From: Clostridiales bacterium
Lineage (GTDB): Bacteria > Bacillota > Clostridia > Oscillospirales > Acutalibacteraceae
DNA: 37,908 nt
Direction: 5' to 3'
Assembly (NCBI GenBank): GCA_012522615.1
Contig: JAAYKB010000093.1
Coordinates: forward strand, 1 to 37,908
Each line of letters begins with the position of its first letter. Within the stretch, counting starts at the first letter, position 1. Made by a program: the position numbers and the translations under genes. The notes beneath the pieces were generated by a model. The model saw only the letters and a program-made list of their open reading frames with translations, was not told where the DNA came from and made no database searches. This document shows positions 1-8,672 of this stretch, in pieces.

Positions 1-33
1 ACAGCCAAAATAGCGCAGAGAATTAAAAAACAG

Positions 34-62
34 TTGCATTATTTGGCTTTTCGTGATAATAT
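34..62 (+). promoter_or_regulatory. sigma-A promoter for rpsT
   Basis: TTGCAT (34-39), a 17-nt spacer and TAATAT (57-62) form a good vegetative promoter about 45 nt upstream of the rpsT start. Confidence 0.6.
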
Positions 63-108
63 AACTTTTGCACTATAAGAAATCCGGTCCAGCAAGGGAG
101 GTGTGACC

Positions 109-372
109 ATGCCCAATATTAAATCAGCCAAAAAACGTGTCAAGGTTATTGCTACAAAATCCGCTATCAATCAGGCCAACCGCTCTGCCCTGAAGACGCA
201 GATTAAAAAGGCCAATATCGCAGTTGAAACCAACGCGGAAGATATGCAAGCAGAGGTTCAAAAAGCGGTTAAGAAGATTGACCAGGCTGTTGCCAAGGGA
301 CTCCTGCACAAGAATACCGCTGCTAGGAGAAAGTCCGCCCTTGCAAGGAAGATTAATATCGTCGGCGCATAA
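109..372 (+). CDS. rpsT: 30S ribosomal protein S20 (bS20)
   Basis: This encodes the small basic protein bS20, which binds the 5' domain of 16S rRNA during early 30S assembly. The 87-residue product starts MPNIKSAKKRV, is rich in Lys, Arg and Ala and lacks acidic clusters, as is usual for S20, and its length is normal for the family. A GTG lies in frame at 103. I prefer the ATG at 109 because AGGGAGGTG (95-103) is correctly spaced from it and MPNIKSA is the conserved S20 N-terminus. The gene is monocistronic, between its own promoter and a terminator shared with the convergent glycosyltransferase gene. Confidence 0.97.
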   Translation: MPNIKSAKKRVKVIATKSAINQANRSALKTQIKKANIAVETNAEDMQAEVQKAVKKIDQAVAKGLLHKNTAARRKSALARKINIVGA

Positions 373-461
373 TCTGCCCGCGAAACAGAATTATCTTGAA
401 AGCAATATGGCTTAAAGTCCTGCCTTTTGGCACGATGTTTTATTAAAAATATCTCTCCAGA

Positions 462-508
462 AAAAACACCATGCAGAAGCTTACATTCGAGCGCTGCATG
501 GTGTTTTT
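462..508. terminator. bidirectional intrinsic terminator
   Basis: Perfect 15-bp arms (462-476 and 494-508; core ACACCATGCAG/CTGCATGGTGT) enclose a 17-nt loop. The arms begin with an A run and end with a T run, so the hairpin can terminate rpsT from the left and the glycosyltransferase operon from the right. Confidence 0.85.
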
Positions 509-516
509 ATGACTTC

Positions 517-1452
517 TTAATCCTTATCGATAAAAGCCTTTCCGCGTTTCGATTTGATAAGATAACGCGGACGCGCCTTGACCTCGTCGTATATCTTGGA
601 TATATACAGCCCGATTATGCTGAGACTTATCATAATCGCGCTTCCGATAAAGAGCTGCAGAAGAATAACGGTAGAAAATCCGGGGTCTGCCTGATTGGAG
701 AAGAAATTATACAGCGTTTGGATTGTCATGATGACGGCGCCGATACCCATAATCACCCCGAGCCAAAAAACAATGAACAGTGGGGCGGCGGTATACGCCG
801 TAATGGAATTGACGGCCAGCCTCATAAGGGAACGCAAGGTCCATTTGGTATTGCCGCCTGCTCTTGGAGCGACTTCAAACGGCATGGCATAACGCTTATA
901 GCCCACCCATGCCGAAAGCCCGCGGAAGAAGGTGTTCTTTTCGGGTAGTTTTTTCCACGCCTCAACCACGCTTCTATCCAACAGCTTGAAGTCCGAGGCA
1001 ATGCCGATATCAATACCGGTTGTACGCTGGAATGTGCGGTAGAACAGCAGGGCGGCAAGCTTTGAACCGAAGGATTCACGTCCCCGGTCGGCCTTGATGC
1101 CCTCAACAACGTCATAACCCTCTTCACGCCACAAACGCACCATTTCCGGAATACGTTCGGGTGGGTGCTGCAAATCCGAATCCATGACAATTACTGCATC
1201 TCCCGAGGCGCTTTCAAGTCCGGCACAAAGCGCGGCCTCCTTTCCGAAATTGCGGGAAAGCCGGATAATCGAGACGTTTTGACGGTCGTTCGCAAGCCTG
1301 CAAAGCTCCGCCCAGCTTTTGTCGCGTGAGCCGTCGTCAACAAGCAGAAACTGGTGCTCGATTCCTTCCTTTTCAAGCAGTTGGTCTACAATTATTACAT
1401 TGTTATAAATATAATCTCCTTCGTTGTAAACCGGCATCAGGATGGTAACCAA
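517..1452 (-). CDS. family 2 glycosyltransferase, polyprenyl-phosphate type (CsbB/GtrB-like)
   Basis: The 311-residue protein has a GT-A fold at the N-terminus (MVTILMPVYNEGDYI), DDGS at 39-42 and the metal-binding D91-S-D93 followed by LQHPPER, all typical of DPM1/GtrB/CsbB enzymes. Two membrane helices follow (about 222-248 and 260-288). The family moves a sugar from a nucleotide donor to undecaprenyl phosphate at the inner membrane face. The start is TTG at 1452. The Shine-Dalgarno GGGGAGG overlaps the stop of the upstream yfhO-like gene, which ends 3 nt before, so the two are probably translationally coupled. The pairing with YfhO mirrors B. subtilis csbB-yfhO, which glycosylates lipoteichoic acid. 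The sugar and acceptor here are unknown. Confidence 0.9.
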   Translation of the reverse strand: MVTILMPVYNEGDYIYNNVIIVDQLLEKEGIEHQFLLVDDGSRDKSWAELCRLANDRQNVSIIRLSRNFGKEAALCAGLESASGDAVIVMDSDLQHPPERIPEMVRLWREEGYDVVEGIKADRGRESFGSKLAALLFYRTFQRTTGIDIGIASDFKLLDRSVVEAWKKLPEKNTFFRGLSAWVGYKRYAMPFEVAPRAGGNTKWTLRSLMRLAVNSITAYTAAPLFIVFWLGVIMGIGAVIMTIQTLYNFFSNQADPGFSTVILLQLFIGSAIMISLSIIGLYISKIYDEVKARPRYLIKSKRGKAFIDKD

Positions 1453-1455
1453 CGG

Positions 1456-4452
1456 CTACGCCTCCCCGTCTTTATTATAATCATGCGATGCAAATCCGTC
1501 TTCTGAGGGCACCTCCGGCTGCTCAATATCGGCAGCGGACGGTTCCGAAATTTCCGACGTTTCGGCAAAAACCGATCTCGACTGGGGGGTCAACAGTCTT
1601 AAAAAGGCGGCAAATTCATTGTCTGACGGGTCTTGCGGATCCACCTTTTTCCGGCTGAATACCAGCAGACCGATAAGAAGCGCGAGAGAAGCAAGGCTTA
1701 TTAGAATTCCCGACATCAAGCCTTTTGGGAGGAAATTAAACTCAACCTTATGGACGCCTGCGCCGATATCAAAGGCAAGCATGGCGTCACATGCGGCAAA
1801 GGTCTCGACCTTTTTGCCGTCCACCTTGACCGCCCATCCCTCGTCAAAGGGAATCGAAGTGAATACCACGCCGCTTTTTTTAGCGTCAATACTGCCCGAA
1901 ATATGGGTATCCGAGAAGGAACTGACCTTAAGGGGGCTTGATGAAAGGGTTCCCAGAATCTGCTCATATAAGTCCTGATCGAGAGTCCCGACATAAATGT
2001 TGCCCGAACAGGTATCCTTCACATTGATTGTCACCGTAACCGTGTCGCCCGGAGCCAATGTTCCTGTATTTATGATATAGGGCTCGTGAGCGGGGACGCT
2101 CCAGGAAGAGCCGCCTGCAGAAACACTGATGCTCTCTGCGGCGCGGCAGTCGATATAGGTGTAGGTTTGGCCGGGCTTCGACACGGTCGCCGTAAGCCTT
2201 GCGCTATTGCTTCTGTCTGGCGAGTTGATAGTAAATGCAGTACTGCCGTTAATACTTGCGATACTCTCACTGCCCGATTCAACATCAACCGATGCCATAG
2301 TAAAGAGACTGATATTCTGATTTGTCAGCGCGCTATAAAGGGAGTTGATGGATTCAAACTGATCGTATTTTGACGGCCTCCAGTTGTCCCGGATAGAGCT
2401 GTCAACGAGATAACCCAAGGGCAGAGCCGTTTTATTTTCATAAATGGTATAGGAGACACCCTCGACCTTTATCTCTTCAATATTTCTAAGATATGGGTCA
2501 TTTGAGAGCCCGAATGAGGTGGATTTGTCCATAATCACGTATTTGATTCCGAGCAGAGAATCCACTATGGGAACAAAGCTTTTATAAAGATGGCTGTTGA
2601 CTCCGTTGACCGCATATCCGATATATCCCATAAACTTTGTGAGATTTTGCGGACTGCTTGATGCGAATACCGTAATGCCGCGATAGTCATACAAAGCGGT
2701 ATCTACCGTGGTGCGCCTTGGCAAGAACTCAAGACGGTAGAAATCGCCGTTTGCGGCGGCGTCCCCGATTTCCTCGGTACGATTTACCGCCTTGCGTATG
2801 GCTTTTGTAGTATCATTCGCCACATAATCGTCGCGTGCGGTAAAGTATTCCTTGGCCTGCATGGTTTTGAACGACGATCCGCCGTTAAACACCATTTCGA
2901 TTGTGACTACCAGCAGGAGAAGGATATATGCGGGGCGCACGCCTATTTTGCGGCGCGACGCAAGTCCGATAATCAACATATACACAAAAACAAGCAGCAG
3001 ACTGACATATATGGTAACGAAATCGTAATCGTCCCCGCCGAAATGCTCCTGAAGCATGATTAGACCTATGATACCGGCAAGGGAACCGCATATCTGCTTT
3101 AAATTAATCTTGCGAATATGCACAAGGGTTTCATACGCGATAAGCACCAGCACAAAACAATATAAAAATGAGAAGCGGTAGGGGAGATCGTTCGGCGCGT
3201 GAAGCCCGTGCCAGACAAGGTCAAACTGATTGATAACAAAGCTTATCGCGATGGTACCGAGCAATCCGAGATAGGCGATGCGCCGGCGCAGCCGTATGGA
3301 TTTCATGGTTGCAAATATGGGCAGCAAAATCACGGACAGCAATCCGCAGTATATATTCGGAAGATTGCCCGACCGGATGGTCGGAGTGGTGGCATATAAA
3401 TGCCGCCCGAAAAGGGCCAGCATCTCAAAATTGTTTTTCATATCGGGCAGGGTACTCCCTGCAGCCGAGGTGTGGGCGAGGGAAATATAAACCGGAACAA
3501 TCAAAAACATGGCCAGACCGCCGCCCAGCGCCGAACCTATCGAAAAGCGGGCAAAATTGCGCCCGAACGAATTCAGGGTATGCTCCTGCCGGATACACGA
3601 AAAGATAAAATACAAAACCATAAACAGGCAGAGCATAAACGCGATATAGTAATTGCTGTATAAGGCGTAGGCGAGCGATAATACATAAGGCAGATATCTG
3701 CCGGTCCGTATAAGCTTTTCAAAGCTCATCACGACAAGCGGCAGGAACATAACGCAGTCCAGCCACATGATATTCCACGAATATGCCAGCAGATACATCA
3801 TCATTGAATAGAGGATGGCAACAATCATCACCGAAATATCGCGCTTGCGGAATATATATTGTACGCAGAGCGCAAACAAACCGGCGGTCAGCATATTTTT
3901 CAAAAGAGTGATTACAAGAATACCCTCGTTGAGCATTGATTCGGGGAAGAGGGTCAAAAGCAGGTTAAAGGGGCTGGCGAGATAATAGCCGAACAAAGGT
4001 AAAAAGCTGGTGCCGAGTCCCACCTCAAACGAATAAAGCGGACTACCTCCGTTTATTATCATATCGCGAAACTGTGCAAGCAGGGGAGCGTACTGATGGT
4101 GCATGTCGACAATCATGACGCTTCGTTCACCAAGCGGCCACACCCCGAGATATGTGTATGCCAGCGACATACAGCAAAAGCCCAACAACGCCGACATCAG
4201 CGGATAAAACCACCACTTTTTCGGCGCGGGCGGAGCATCCTCAACATGGACGGTCAGTAGCAGGGTGGCAAGCCCCGCGAGCAGAGCCCCAAGCCCCAGT
4301 GAAAAAACACGGTTTTGGTTGATGTGAATCAACTGCTCGTCCTGCTTGAAACCAAAATAAAGCAGGCATGTGAGTGACAAAAACACAATGGCAAGAATAA
4401 TCGTTTTGAGTATCTTGGTCTGATTGGCAGACGGATTATTCACTGGCGTCAT
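1456..4452 (-). CDS. YfhO family multispanning membrane protein, putative GT-C-type glycosyltransferase
   Basis: This 998-residue protein has an N-terminal half with about 12 hydrophobic segments and a large extracytoplasmic C-terminal half (roughly 540-900). A final membrane helix (about 908-930) and an acidic tail follow. The motif IVDMHHQYAP (Asp116), after the second or third helix, resembles the first-loop acidic site of GT-C enzymes. Pfam YfhO proteins are thought to use polyprenyl-phosphate sugars made by CsbB-like GT2 enzymes to decorate surface polymers, and the partner gene is directly downstream. The protein is somewhat longer than typical YfhO. The ATG at 4452 has AAGGG immediately before it. 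A GTG at 4443 would have better Shine-Dalgarno spacing and is a credible alternative start. Confidence 0.85.
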   Translation of the reverse strand: MTPVNNPSANQTKILKTIILAIVFLSLTCLLYFGFKQDEQLIHINQNRVFSLGLGALLAGLATLLLTVHVEDAPPAPKKWWFYPLMSALLGFCCMSLAYTYLGVWPLGERSVMIVDMHHQYAPLLAQFRDMIINGGSPLYSFEVGLGTSFLPLFGYYLASPFNLLLTLFPESMLNEGILVITLLKNMLTAGLFALCVQYIFRKRDISVMIVAILYSMMMYLLAYSWNIMWLDCVMFLPLVVMSFEKLIRTGRYLPYVLSLAYALYSNYYIAFMLCLFMVLYFIFSCIRQEHTLNSFGRNFARFSIGSALGGGLAMFLIVPVYISLAHTSAAGSTLPDMKNNFEMLALFGRHLYATTPTIRSGNLPNIYCGLLSVILLPIFATMKSIRLRRRIAYLGLLGTIAISFVINQFDLVWHGLHAPNDLPYRFSFLYCFVLVLIAYETLVHIRKINLKQICGSLAGIIGLIMLQEHFGGDDYDFVTIYVSLLLVFVYMLIIGLASRRKIGVRPAYILLLLVVTIEMVFNGGSSFKTMQAKEYFTARDDYVANDTTKAIRKAVNRTEEIGDAAANGDFYRLEFLPRRTTVDTALYDYRGITVFASSSPQNLTKFMGYIGYAVNGVNSHLYKSFVPIVDSLLGIKYVIMDKSTSFGLSNDPYLRNIEEIKVEGVSYTIYENKTALPLGYLVDSSIRDNWRPSKYDQFESINSLYSALTNQNISLFTMASVDVESGSESIASINGSTAFTINSPDRSNSARLTATVSKPGQTYTYIDCRAAESISVSAGGSSWSVPAHEPYIINTGTLAPGDTVTVTINVKDTCSGNIYVGTLDQDLYEQILGTLSSSPLKVSSFSDTHISGSIDAKKSGVVFTSIPFDEGWAVKVDGKKVETFAACDAMLAFDIGAGVHKVEFNFLPKGLMSGILISLASLALLIGLLVFSRKKVDPQDPSDNEFAAFLRLLTPQSRSVFAETSEISEPSAADIEQPEVPSEDGFASHDYNKDGEA

Positions 4453-4523
4453 CCCTTGTCATGTAGATTTTGAAAAAATGAAAAACTTATGCAATACTGC
4501 TCCAAAGAATTTCATTAGAAATC

Positions 4524-4552
4524 AGTATAACATAAGTTTAACAATGGGGCAA
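4524..4552 (-). promoter_or_regulatory. sigma-A promoter for the yfhO-like/GT2 operon
   Basis: On the minus strand TTGCCC (4547-4552), a 17-nt spacer and TATACT (4524-4529) lie about 70 nt upstream of the yfhO-like gene. The -35 lies inside a perfect palindrome, GGGCAATATTGCCC (4547-4560), which could be an operator or a weak hairpin after degV. Confidence 0.55.
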
Positions 4553-4586
4553 TATTGCCCGATATAATTTTATTGAATTTAAAAGA

Positions 4587-5456
4587 CTAGCGATGCTTGC
4601 CAATAAAGAATATGGCAAGGGTTCCGGGACCGGAATGAGATCCGATTACAGCGCCGACGTTTGAAATAATGATTTGCTTGATCCCGACGGTCTTTCTAAG
4701 CTTATCGGCAAGCATCTCGGCGTCTTCAAGACAATCTCCGTGACTTATGAATACCATCTGTTCAGCAATATCATCTTTTGCGGTTTCCTTTAACTTGTTT
4801 ACAAGCGCGTCGATAGCTGCGCCCCTTCCGCGCGCCTTTGCCTTTAGGATAAGATGCCCCTCGTTGTCAACATGCAGAATCGGCTTGATACCGAGGATAG
4901 AGCCCATAATGGCAGAGGCTTTTGAAACCCGACCGCCTCGGTGCAGATGCATCAAATCGTTGACGGTGAACCAGTGGCACAGATACAGCTTATTGTCTTC
5001 AATCCACGCAGCGTTTTCCTCGATAGACATGCCATTTTTGCGGTTTTCATCCGCATACCAGACCAGCAATCCCTCCCCCATGGAAGCGGACAGGCTGTCA
5101 ATAATAATCAGCTTGCGGTCGGGATATTTCTCAAGAAGCTCCTCCGCCCCGCGCTTGCAGGACTCGTAGGTTCCGCTTAACCCACTTGAAAACGAGATAT
5201 GGAGAACATCCTCGCCCGCAGCAAGGAACGGCTCGGCAAACTCTGTGAACTCATATGTGTTGACCTGCATGGTCGTAGATGTTTTGCCTGCCCTAAGCTG
5301 ATTATAAAATTCTTCTGTCGATATAGCGCTATCGGAACCTTCCTTATATTCCTGCCCGTCAATCAGGAACGAAAGACCGATTATTTTAATGTCACGCTCA
5401 ATGCAAAACTGTCTTGGCAGATCACAGGTTGAATCCGTTGTAATGCGATAGCTCAT
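4587..5456 (-). CDS. DegV family fatty-acid-binding protein (FakB-like)
   Basis: DegV proteins bind one fatty acid and, as FakB subunits, present it to the kinase FakA for acyl-phosphate formation. Visible signatures are TDSTCDLP near the N-terminus (7-14), HISFSSGLSGTYES (86-99), which holds the conserved Ser and Gly residues contacting the fatty-acid head group, and HRGGRVSKASAIMGSILGIK in the C-terminal domain. The 289-residue length is normal. I start at the ATG at 5456 (MSYRITTDST) because GAGAAAGGG lies 9 nt upstream and DegV proteins begin this way. An upstream in-frame codon at 5486 would add ten atypical residues. No fakA is in view. The start region is flanked by small CCCGA/TCGGG inverted repeats of unknown role. 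Confidence 0.93.
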   Translation of the reverse strand: MSYRITTDSTCDLPRQFCIERDIKIIGLSFLIDGQEYKEGSDSAISTEEFYNQLRAGKTSTTMQVNTYEFTEFAEPFLAAGEDVLHISFSSGLSGTYESCKRGAEELLEKYPDRKLIIIDSLSASMGEGLLVWYADENRKNGMSIEENAAWIEDNKLYLCHWFTVNDLMHLHRGGRVSKASAIMGSILGIKPILHVDNEGHLILKAKARGRGAAIDALVNKLKETAKDDIAEQMVFISHGDCLEDAEMLADKLRKTVGIKQIIISNVGAVIGSHSGPGTLAIFFIGKHR

Positions 5457-5651
5457 ATTTATATACCCTTTCTCTACTCGGGACAAACCCGATTAATTAT
5501 AATGAATATAATATATTATACCCGAGTTTCGGGGGAAAAATATCCATCTGGTTTTGAATACTATGTTACAGCATTTTGAACTGCATGTCAAGTGGAATTT
5601 GCCATAATATTTTATAAATTTTTTTAAAAGAGAACCATCTAAAATATCACA

Positions 5652-5683
5652 AAAATACCGGCTTCACTTTTTTGTGAAACCGG
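5652..5683 (-). terminator. intrinsic terminator of the Wzy-like gene
   Basis: On the minus strand CCGGTTTCAC/GTGAAGCCGG (10 bp, one G-U pair) with a six-base loop (5658-5683) is followed by TATTTTTG. It begins about 15 nt after the stop codon. Confidence 0.8.
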
Positions 5684-5697
5684 CGGATTTTTGGATG

Positions 5698-7041
5698 TCA
5701 TTTAGTGTTGTTTATGGTCGGATAGGTCAACCTCTCGCCCTTTCCGGTAATGGATTTATTTGTGATAATATCAAATAGCGCGGTTGTCTGTTTCTTAAGA
5801 TAAATACGGGCGGCGGCGTCCGATATCGAGATAACCGTAAGGAAGATTCCGACAAGCTTTGGAGTCATCAAAGGAAAATCGAATAGGCTGTTCGTGAGAA
5901 ATCCGAGGGAAAAGGCCATCAGCATAACGCCTATCATCCTCCCGCTCGAATTACGGATAAGCATCAAAACGCCGGAACTGAGATATTTCCAGCATATGAC
6001 GGCAAAGATTGCAATTGCGATTATCCCGCCCTCGACAGCCAGCTGCATTACCAGATTATGCATATGAGGAGCATTGATGCCCCTTGATAGAAGAAGGCTC
6101 CATGTGTTGCTGATGCCGGCTCCAACCCCGAAAATCGGATTGGTTTTCATAAAGGATACGCAGGAATGCCAGATGTTAAGTCTCTCGTTGATGGACCCGT
6201 CGGTTTCGGTAATCGTGAACAGCCTTGCCATAACCGAATCGGGAACAAGCAAAAGTCCCGAAATCAATGTTACAACCATGAGCACTATTTTTTTGATATT
6301 TGCGGCACAGAACACAAGAGCCGCCGCAATAAGCGCAAGATAGCTGCCTCTTGAGTATGAGAAGGCGATTCCTCCGGCGGCCGTCATCAGGCAGAAACGG
6401 CAGATAAGCTGATGCTTTTCACGCCTTCCGTAGAAAGAGTAATAACCGATTATCGGGATCAGCATTATCATAGCCTCGGAAAAGATGTTTGCATTATTAA
6501 ATGTCGATGAAACCCTTAGAACAAAGGGGGTTTCCTTAATTTCTATCGGCATGATATCAAGAATGATGTTGTCGATAAAGTTCCAGAATTCGAGAGGTAT
6601 CCTCAACCCGACTGCAGCCCGCAGCAGATACTGTACGCAGCCGATGAAACCGACCGCTCCGGCAACAAGGCTTATTACAAGCAAGGCCGAATCAAGACGG
6701 CGGCGGGTATTCAATACGGTGGTCATTGCAAGATAGACCATAAACATGGCAATCCACATGCCGAGCGTAGCCAGGGTCGACAAAAAGTTGGGCGAATATA
6801 ACAAGCCGAACGCCATATAAGCGATATAGACAAGCATAATCTTGCCGATAGTTCCGACCTGAAAGCCGGTTCCGGTATTTCTGATTTCGCTGCCGGCCGC
6901 CATAAGTGCTCCGGCGGCAAAAATGGGCGCAAAATATTCCGGGAAAAAGGGGATAAAGGCGACAAATAATACAGATATAACCCAAGGCTGTTTCAGCTTA
7001 TGCGCATACTCCGCGCAGATGCCGAGCATCTTCCTTTTCAA
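5698..7041 (-). CDS. O-antigen ligase/Wzy-like polysaccharide polymerase membrane protein
   Basis: This integral membrane protein of about 447 residues has some 11-12 hydrophobic segments. It carries the Wzy_C/O-antigen-ligase-type periplasmic loop NIWHSCVSFMKTNPIFGVG with the conserved HMHNLVMQLAVEGG (His and Glu) after it, and SRGSYLALIAA in an earlier loop. Members polymerise or transfer lipid-linked glycans outside the membrane. The gene stands alone with its own promoter and terminator, so its substrate cannot be inferred. The Cps regulators at 18.6-20.9 kb are possible functional partners. The TTG at 7050 directly abuts GGAGGG, so I prefer the TTG at 7041, nine bases from it. The ATG at 7029 is also possible. 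Confidence 0.85.
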   Translation of the reverse strand: MKRKMLGICAEYAHKLKQPWVISVLFVAFIPFFPEYFAPIFAAGALMAAGSEIRNTGTGFQVGTIGKIMLVYIAYMAFGLLYSPNFLSTLATLGMWIAMFMVYLAMTTVLNTRRRLDSALLVISLVAGAVGFIGCVQYLLRAAVGLRIPLEFWNFIDNIILDIMPIEIKETPFVLRVSSTFNNANIFSEAMIMLIPIIGYYSFYGRREKHQLICRFCLMTAAGGIAFSYSRGSYLALIAAALVFCAANIKKIVLMVVTLISGLLLVPDSVMARLFTITETDGSINERLNIWHSCVSFMKTNPIFGVGAGISNTWSLLLSRGINAPHMHNLVMQLAVEGGIIAIAIFAVICWKYLSSGVLMLIRNSSGRMIGVMLMAFSLGFLTNSLFDFPLMTPKLVGIFLTVISISDAAARIYLKKQTTALFDIITNKSITGKGERLTYPTINNTK

Positions 7042-7130
7042 AGCCTTCAACCCTCCGTTTCCGCATTATTATTGTAAACTTATCGAGCTAAATATCCCGC
7101 AGTTTGCCGCGGCTTTGCTCCTGTACCCGC

Positions 7131-7159
7131 ACTATAGCATATATTTCCGAAGGTTACAA
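7131..7159 (-). promoter_or_regulatory. sigma-A promoter for the Wzy-like gene
   Basis: On the minus strand TTGTAA (7154-7159), a 17-nt spacer and TATAGT (7131-7136), with TG one base upstream of the -10 (extended -10). Confidence 0.6.
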
Positions 7160-7258
7160 TTATTATTACAAACCTGTTATCATTTTTTAATAATGTATAG
7201 TGTATAGTACACAAAACGTCTTTTTGAATCTGTAAAAATCTCCGATAGATTTATTATA

Positions 7259-7291
7259 GAACAAATGTTTGACAAATACGAAAATTTGTTC
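7259..7291. promoter_or_regulatory. two LexA-like (SOS) boxes
   Basis: GAACAAATGTTT (7259-7270) and GAAAATTTGTTC (7280-7291) each match the Firmicute LexA/DinR pattern GAAC-N4-GTTC with one mismatch. The outer half-sites GAACAAAT and ATTTGTTC are exact reverse complements. Box centres are 21 bp apart, two helical turns. Box 1 overlaps the -35 of the promoter at 7269-7297 and box 2 fills the spacer up to the -10, so LexA binding would occlude RNA polymerase. Confidence 0.65.
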
Positions 7292-7297
7292 TATAAT
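7269..7297 (+). promoter_or_regulatory. consensus sigma-A promoter of the radical SAM/DUF4130 operon
   Basis: TTGACA (7269-7274), exactly 17 nt, then TATAAT (7292-7297): a perfect consensus promoter, as expected for a gene held down by a repressor. Transcription should begin near 7304, so the in-frame TTG at 7269 cannot serve as translation start. Confidence 0.85.
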
Positions 7298-7340
7298 AAA
7301 CATCATAATTATTATGTATCGTTTATGCTGGGATGATGAT

Positions 7341-8672
7341 ATGGATTTAATGGATAAGCTGAGCATCCTGACAGATTCCGCAAAATACGATGTCGCATGC
7401 ACTTCAAGCGGTTCTAACCGCTCCGGTGTCAAGGGCGCGATAGGAAGCACATGTCTTCCGGGTGTTTGCCACAGCTTTGCGGCTGACGGGAGATGCATCT
7501 CTCTGCTCAAGGTTTTGATGACCAACATCTGTGTTTACGACTGCCAGTACTGCGTAAACCGCCGCTCAAACGATGTGCCGCGGGCGGCATTTACGCCCGA
7601 AGAGCTGGCGCTGCTTACAATGGAATTTTACCAGCGCAACTATATCGAAGGGCTGTTTTTAAGCTCGGGCGTGATGCAAAGTCCGGATGCGTCAATGGAG
7701 CGGATGTGCCGTGTAATCGAGCTGCTCAGAACATCATATCGCTTTAACGGATATATTCATGCAAAGGCAATCCCGGGAAGTTCGCCCGAGCTTGTGAGAA
7801 AGCTGGGGCTGCTCTGCGACCGTATCAGCGTGAATATCGAGCTTCCGAGCGAGCAGAGTCTGCGTGCGCTTGCGCCGGACAAACCAAAGGAGAATATCCT
7901 TAGACCCATGACGGAAATCCGGGATGCGCTTACCCAGAATAAGCAGGAGCTTGCGGTTTATCGCCACGCCCCCGCCTTTGCGCCCGCCGGGCAGAGCACC
8001 CAGATGATTATAGGCGCCACACCCGATACCGACTGGCAGATCTTACGGCTTAGCGAGAGCCTTTATAAAAAGTATTCCTTAAAACGCGTTTTTTACTCGG
8101 CATATATTCCGGTCGGCAACCATGCCCTGCTGCCGCATGACCAGCCTCCTCCGCTCTTGCGGGAACATAGGCTTTATCAGGCCGACTGGCTGCTTAGGTT
8201 TTACGGCTTTAAGGCAAGCGAGCTGCTTGATGACAAACGGCCGTCGCTCGATCCCCTGCTTGACCCCAAATGCAATTGGGCGCTGGGGCATCTCGACATC
8301 TTTCCGGTCGAGGTCAACCTCGCGGATAAAGAGATGCTACTGCGGGTTCCCGGAATCGGACCCATGTCTGCCATGCGTATTCTGAAGGCGCGCAGAGCGG
8401 GAGCATTATCCTTCGACGATCTCAAAAAGATTGGTGTGGTGATGAAACGTGCGATGTACTTTATCACCTGCAAGGGGAAGATGTACCCGGGCGTCCGTCT
8501 GACACACTCGTTTATATATGAGAATCTTACCGCAGATGCCCGCCGCAACCCAAAAGGGCTGCCGTTTGCGCCCGAATCGGAACAGCTTTCCCTGTTCCCG
8601 GCACCTGCCGTCCCGCAGCTGTCCGCAGCCGATAAGGGAGGTGAAGCCGTATGGCAGAAATCCTTAATGTGA
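7341..8672 (+). CDS. putative DNA modification/repair radical SAM protein (TIGR03916 type)
   Basis: The 443-residue protein has radical SAM cysteines C64-x3-C68-x2-C71 (NICVYDCQYC), preceded by additional conserved-looking Cys at 38, 43 and 52 (GSTCLPGVCHSF, DGRC). A C-terminal helix-hairpin-helix (about 334-365; LLRVPGIGPMSAMRIL) should bind DNA. Near the end, QLSLF (415-419) matches the bacterial sliding-clamp-binding consensus. This architecture and the next gene identify the TIGR03916 family, always paired with TIGR03915/UdgX-type proteins. The reaction is unknown and a DNA repair role is inferred. ATG 7341 is chosen because DxxxKLxILxDxAKYD is the usual N-terminus and upstream codons precede the transcription start. 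The Shine-Dalgarno is weak (GGGATG). Confidence 0.92.
   Translation: MDLMDKLSILTDSAKYDVACTSSGSNRSGVKGAIGSTCLPGVCHSFAADGRCISLLKVLMTNICVYDCQYCVNRRSNDVPRAAFTPEELALLTMEFYQRNYIEGLFLSSGVMQSPDASMERMCRVIELLRTSYRFNGYIHAKAIPGSSPELVRKLGLLCDRISVNIELPSEQSLRALAPDKPKENILRPMTEIRDALTQNKQELAVYRHAPAFAPAGQSTQMIIGATPDTDWQILRLSESLYKKYSLKRVFYSAYIPVGNHALLPHDQPPPLLREHRLYQADWLLRFYGFKASELLDDKRPSLDPLLDPKCNWALGHLDIFPVEVNLADKEMLLRVPGIGPMSAMRILKARRAGALSFDDLKKIGVVMKRAMYFITCKGKMYPGVRLTHSFIYENLTADARRNPKGLPFAPESEQLSLFPAPAVPQLSAADKGGEAVWQKSLM

Noticed and set aside
7269-7340. Longer N-terminus of the radical SAM protein from TTG 7269
   Set aside because: The codon overlaps the -35 of a perfect promoter and the added residues are not family-like.
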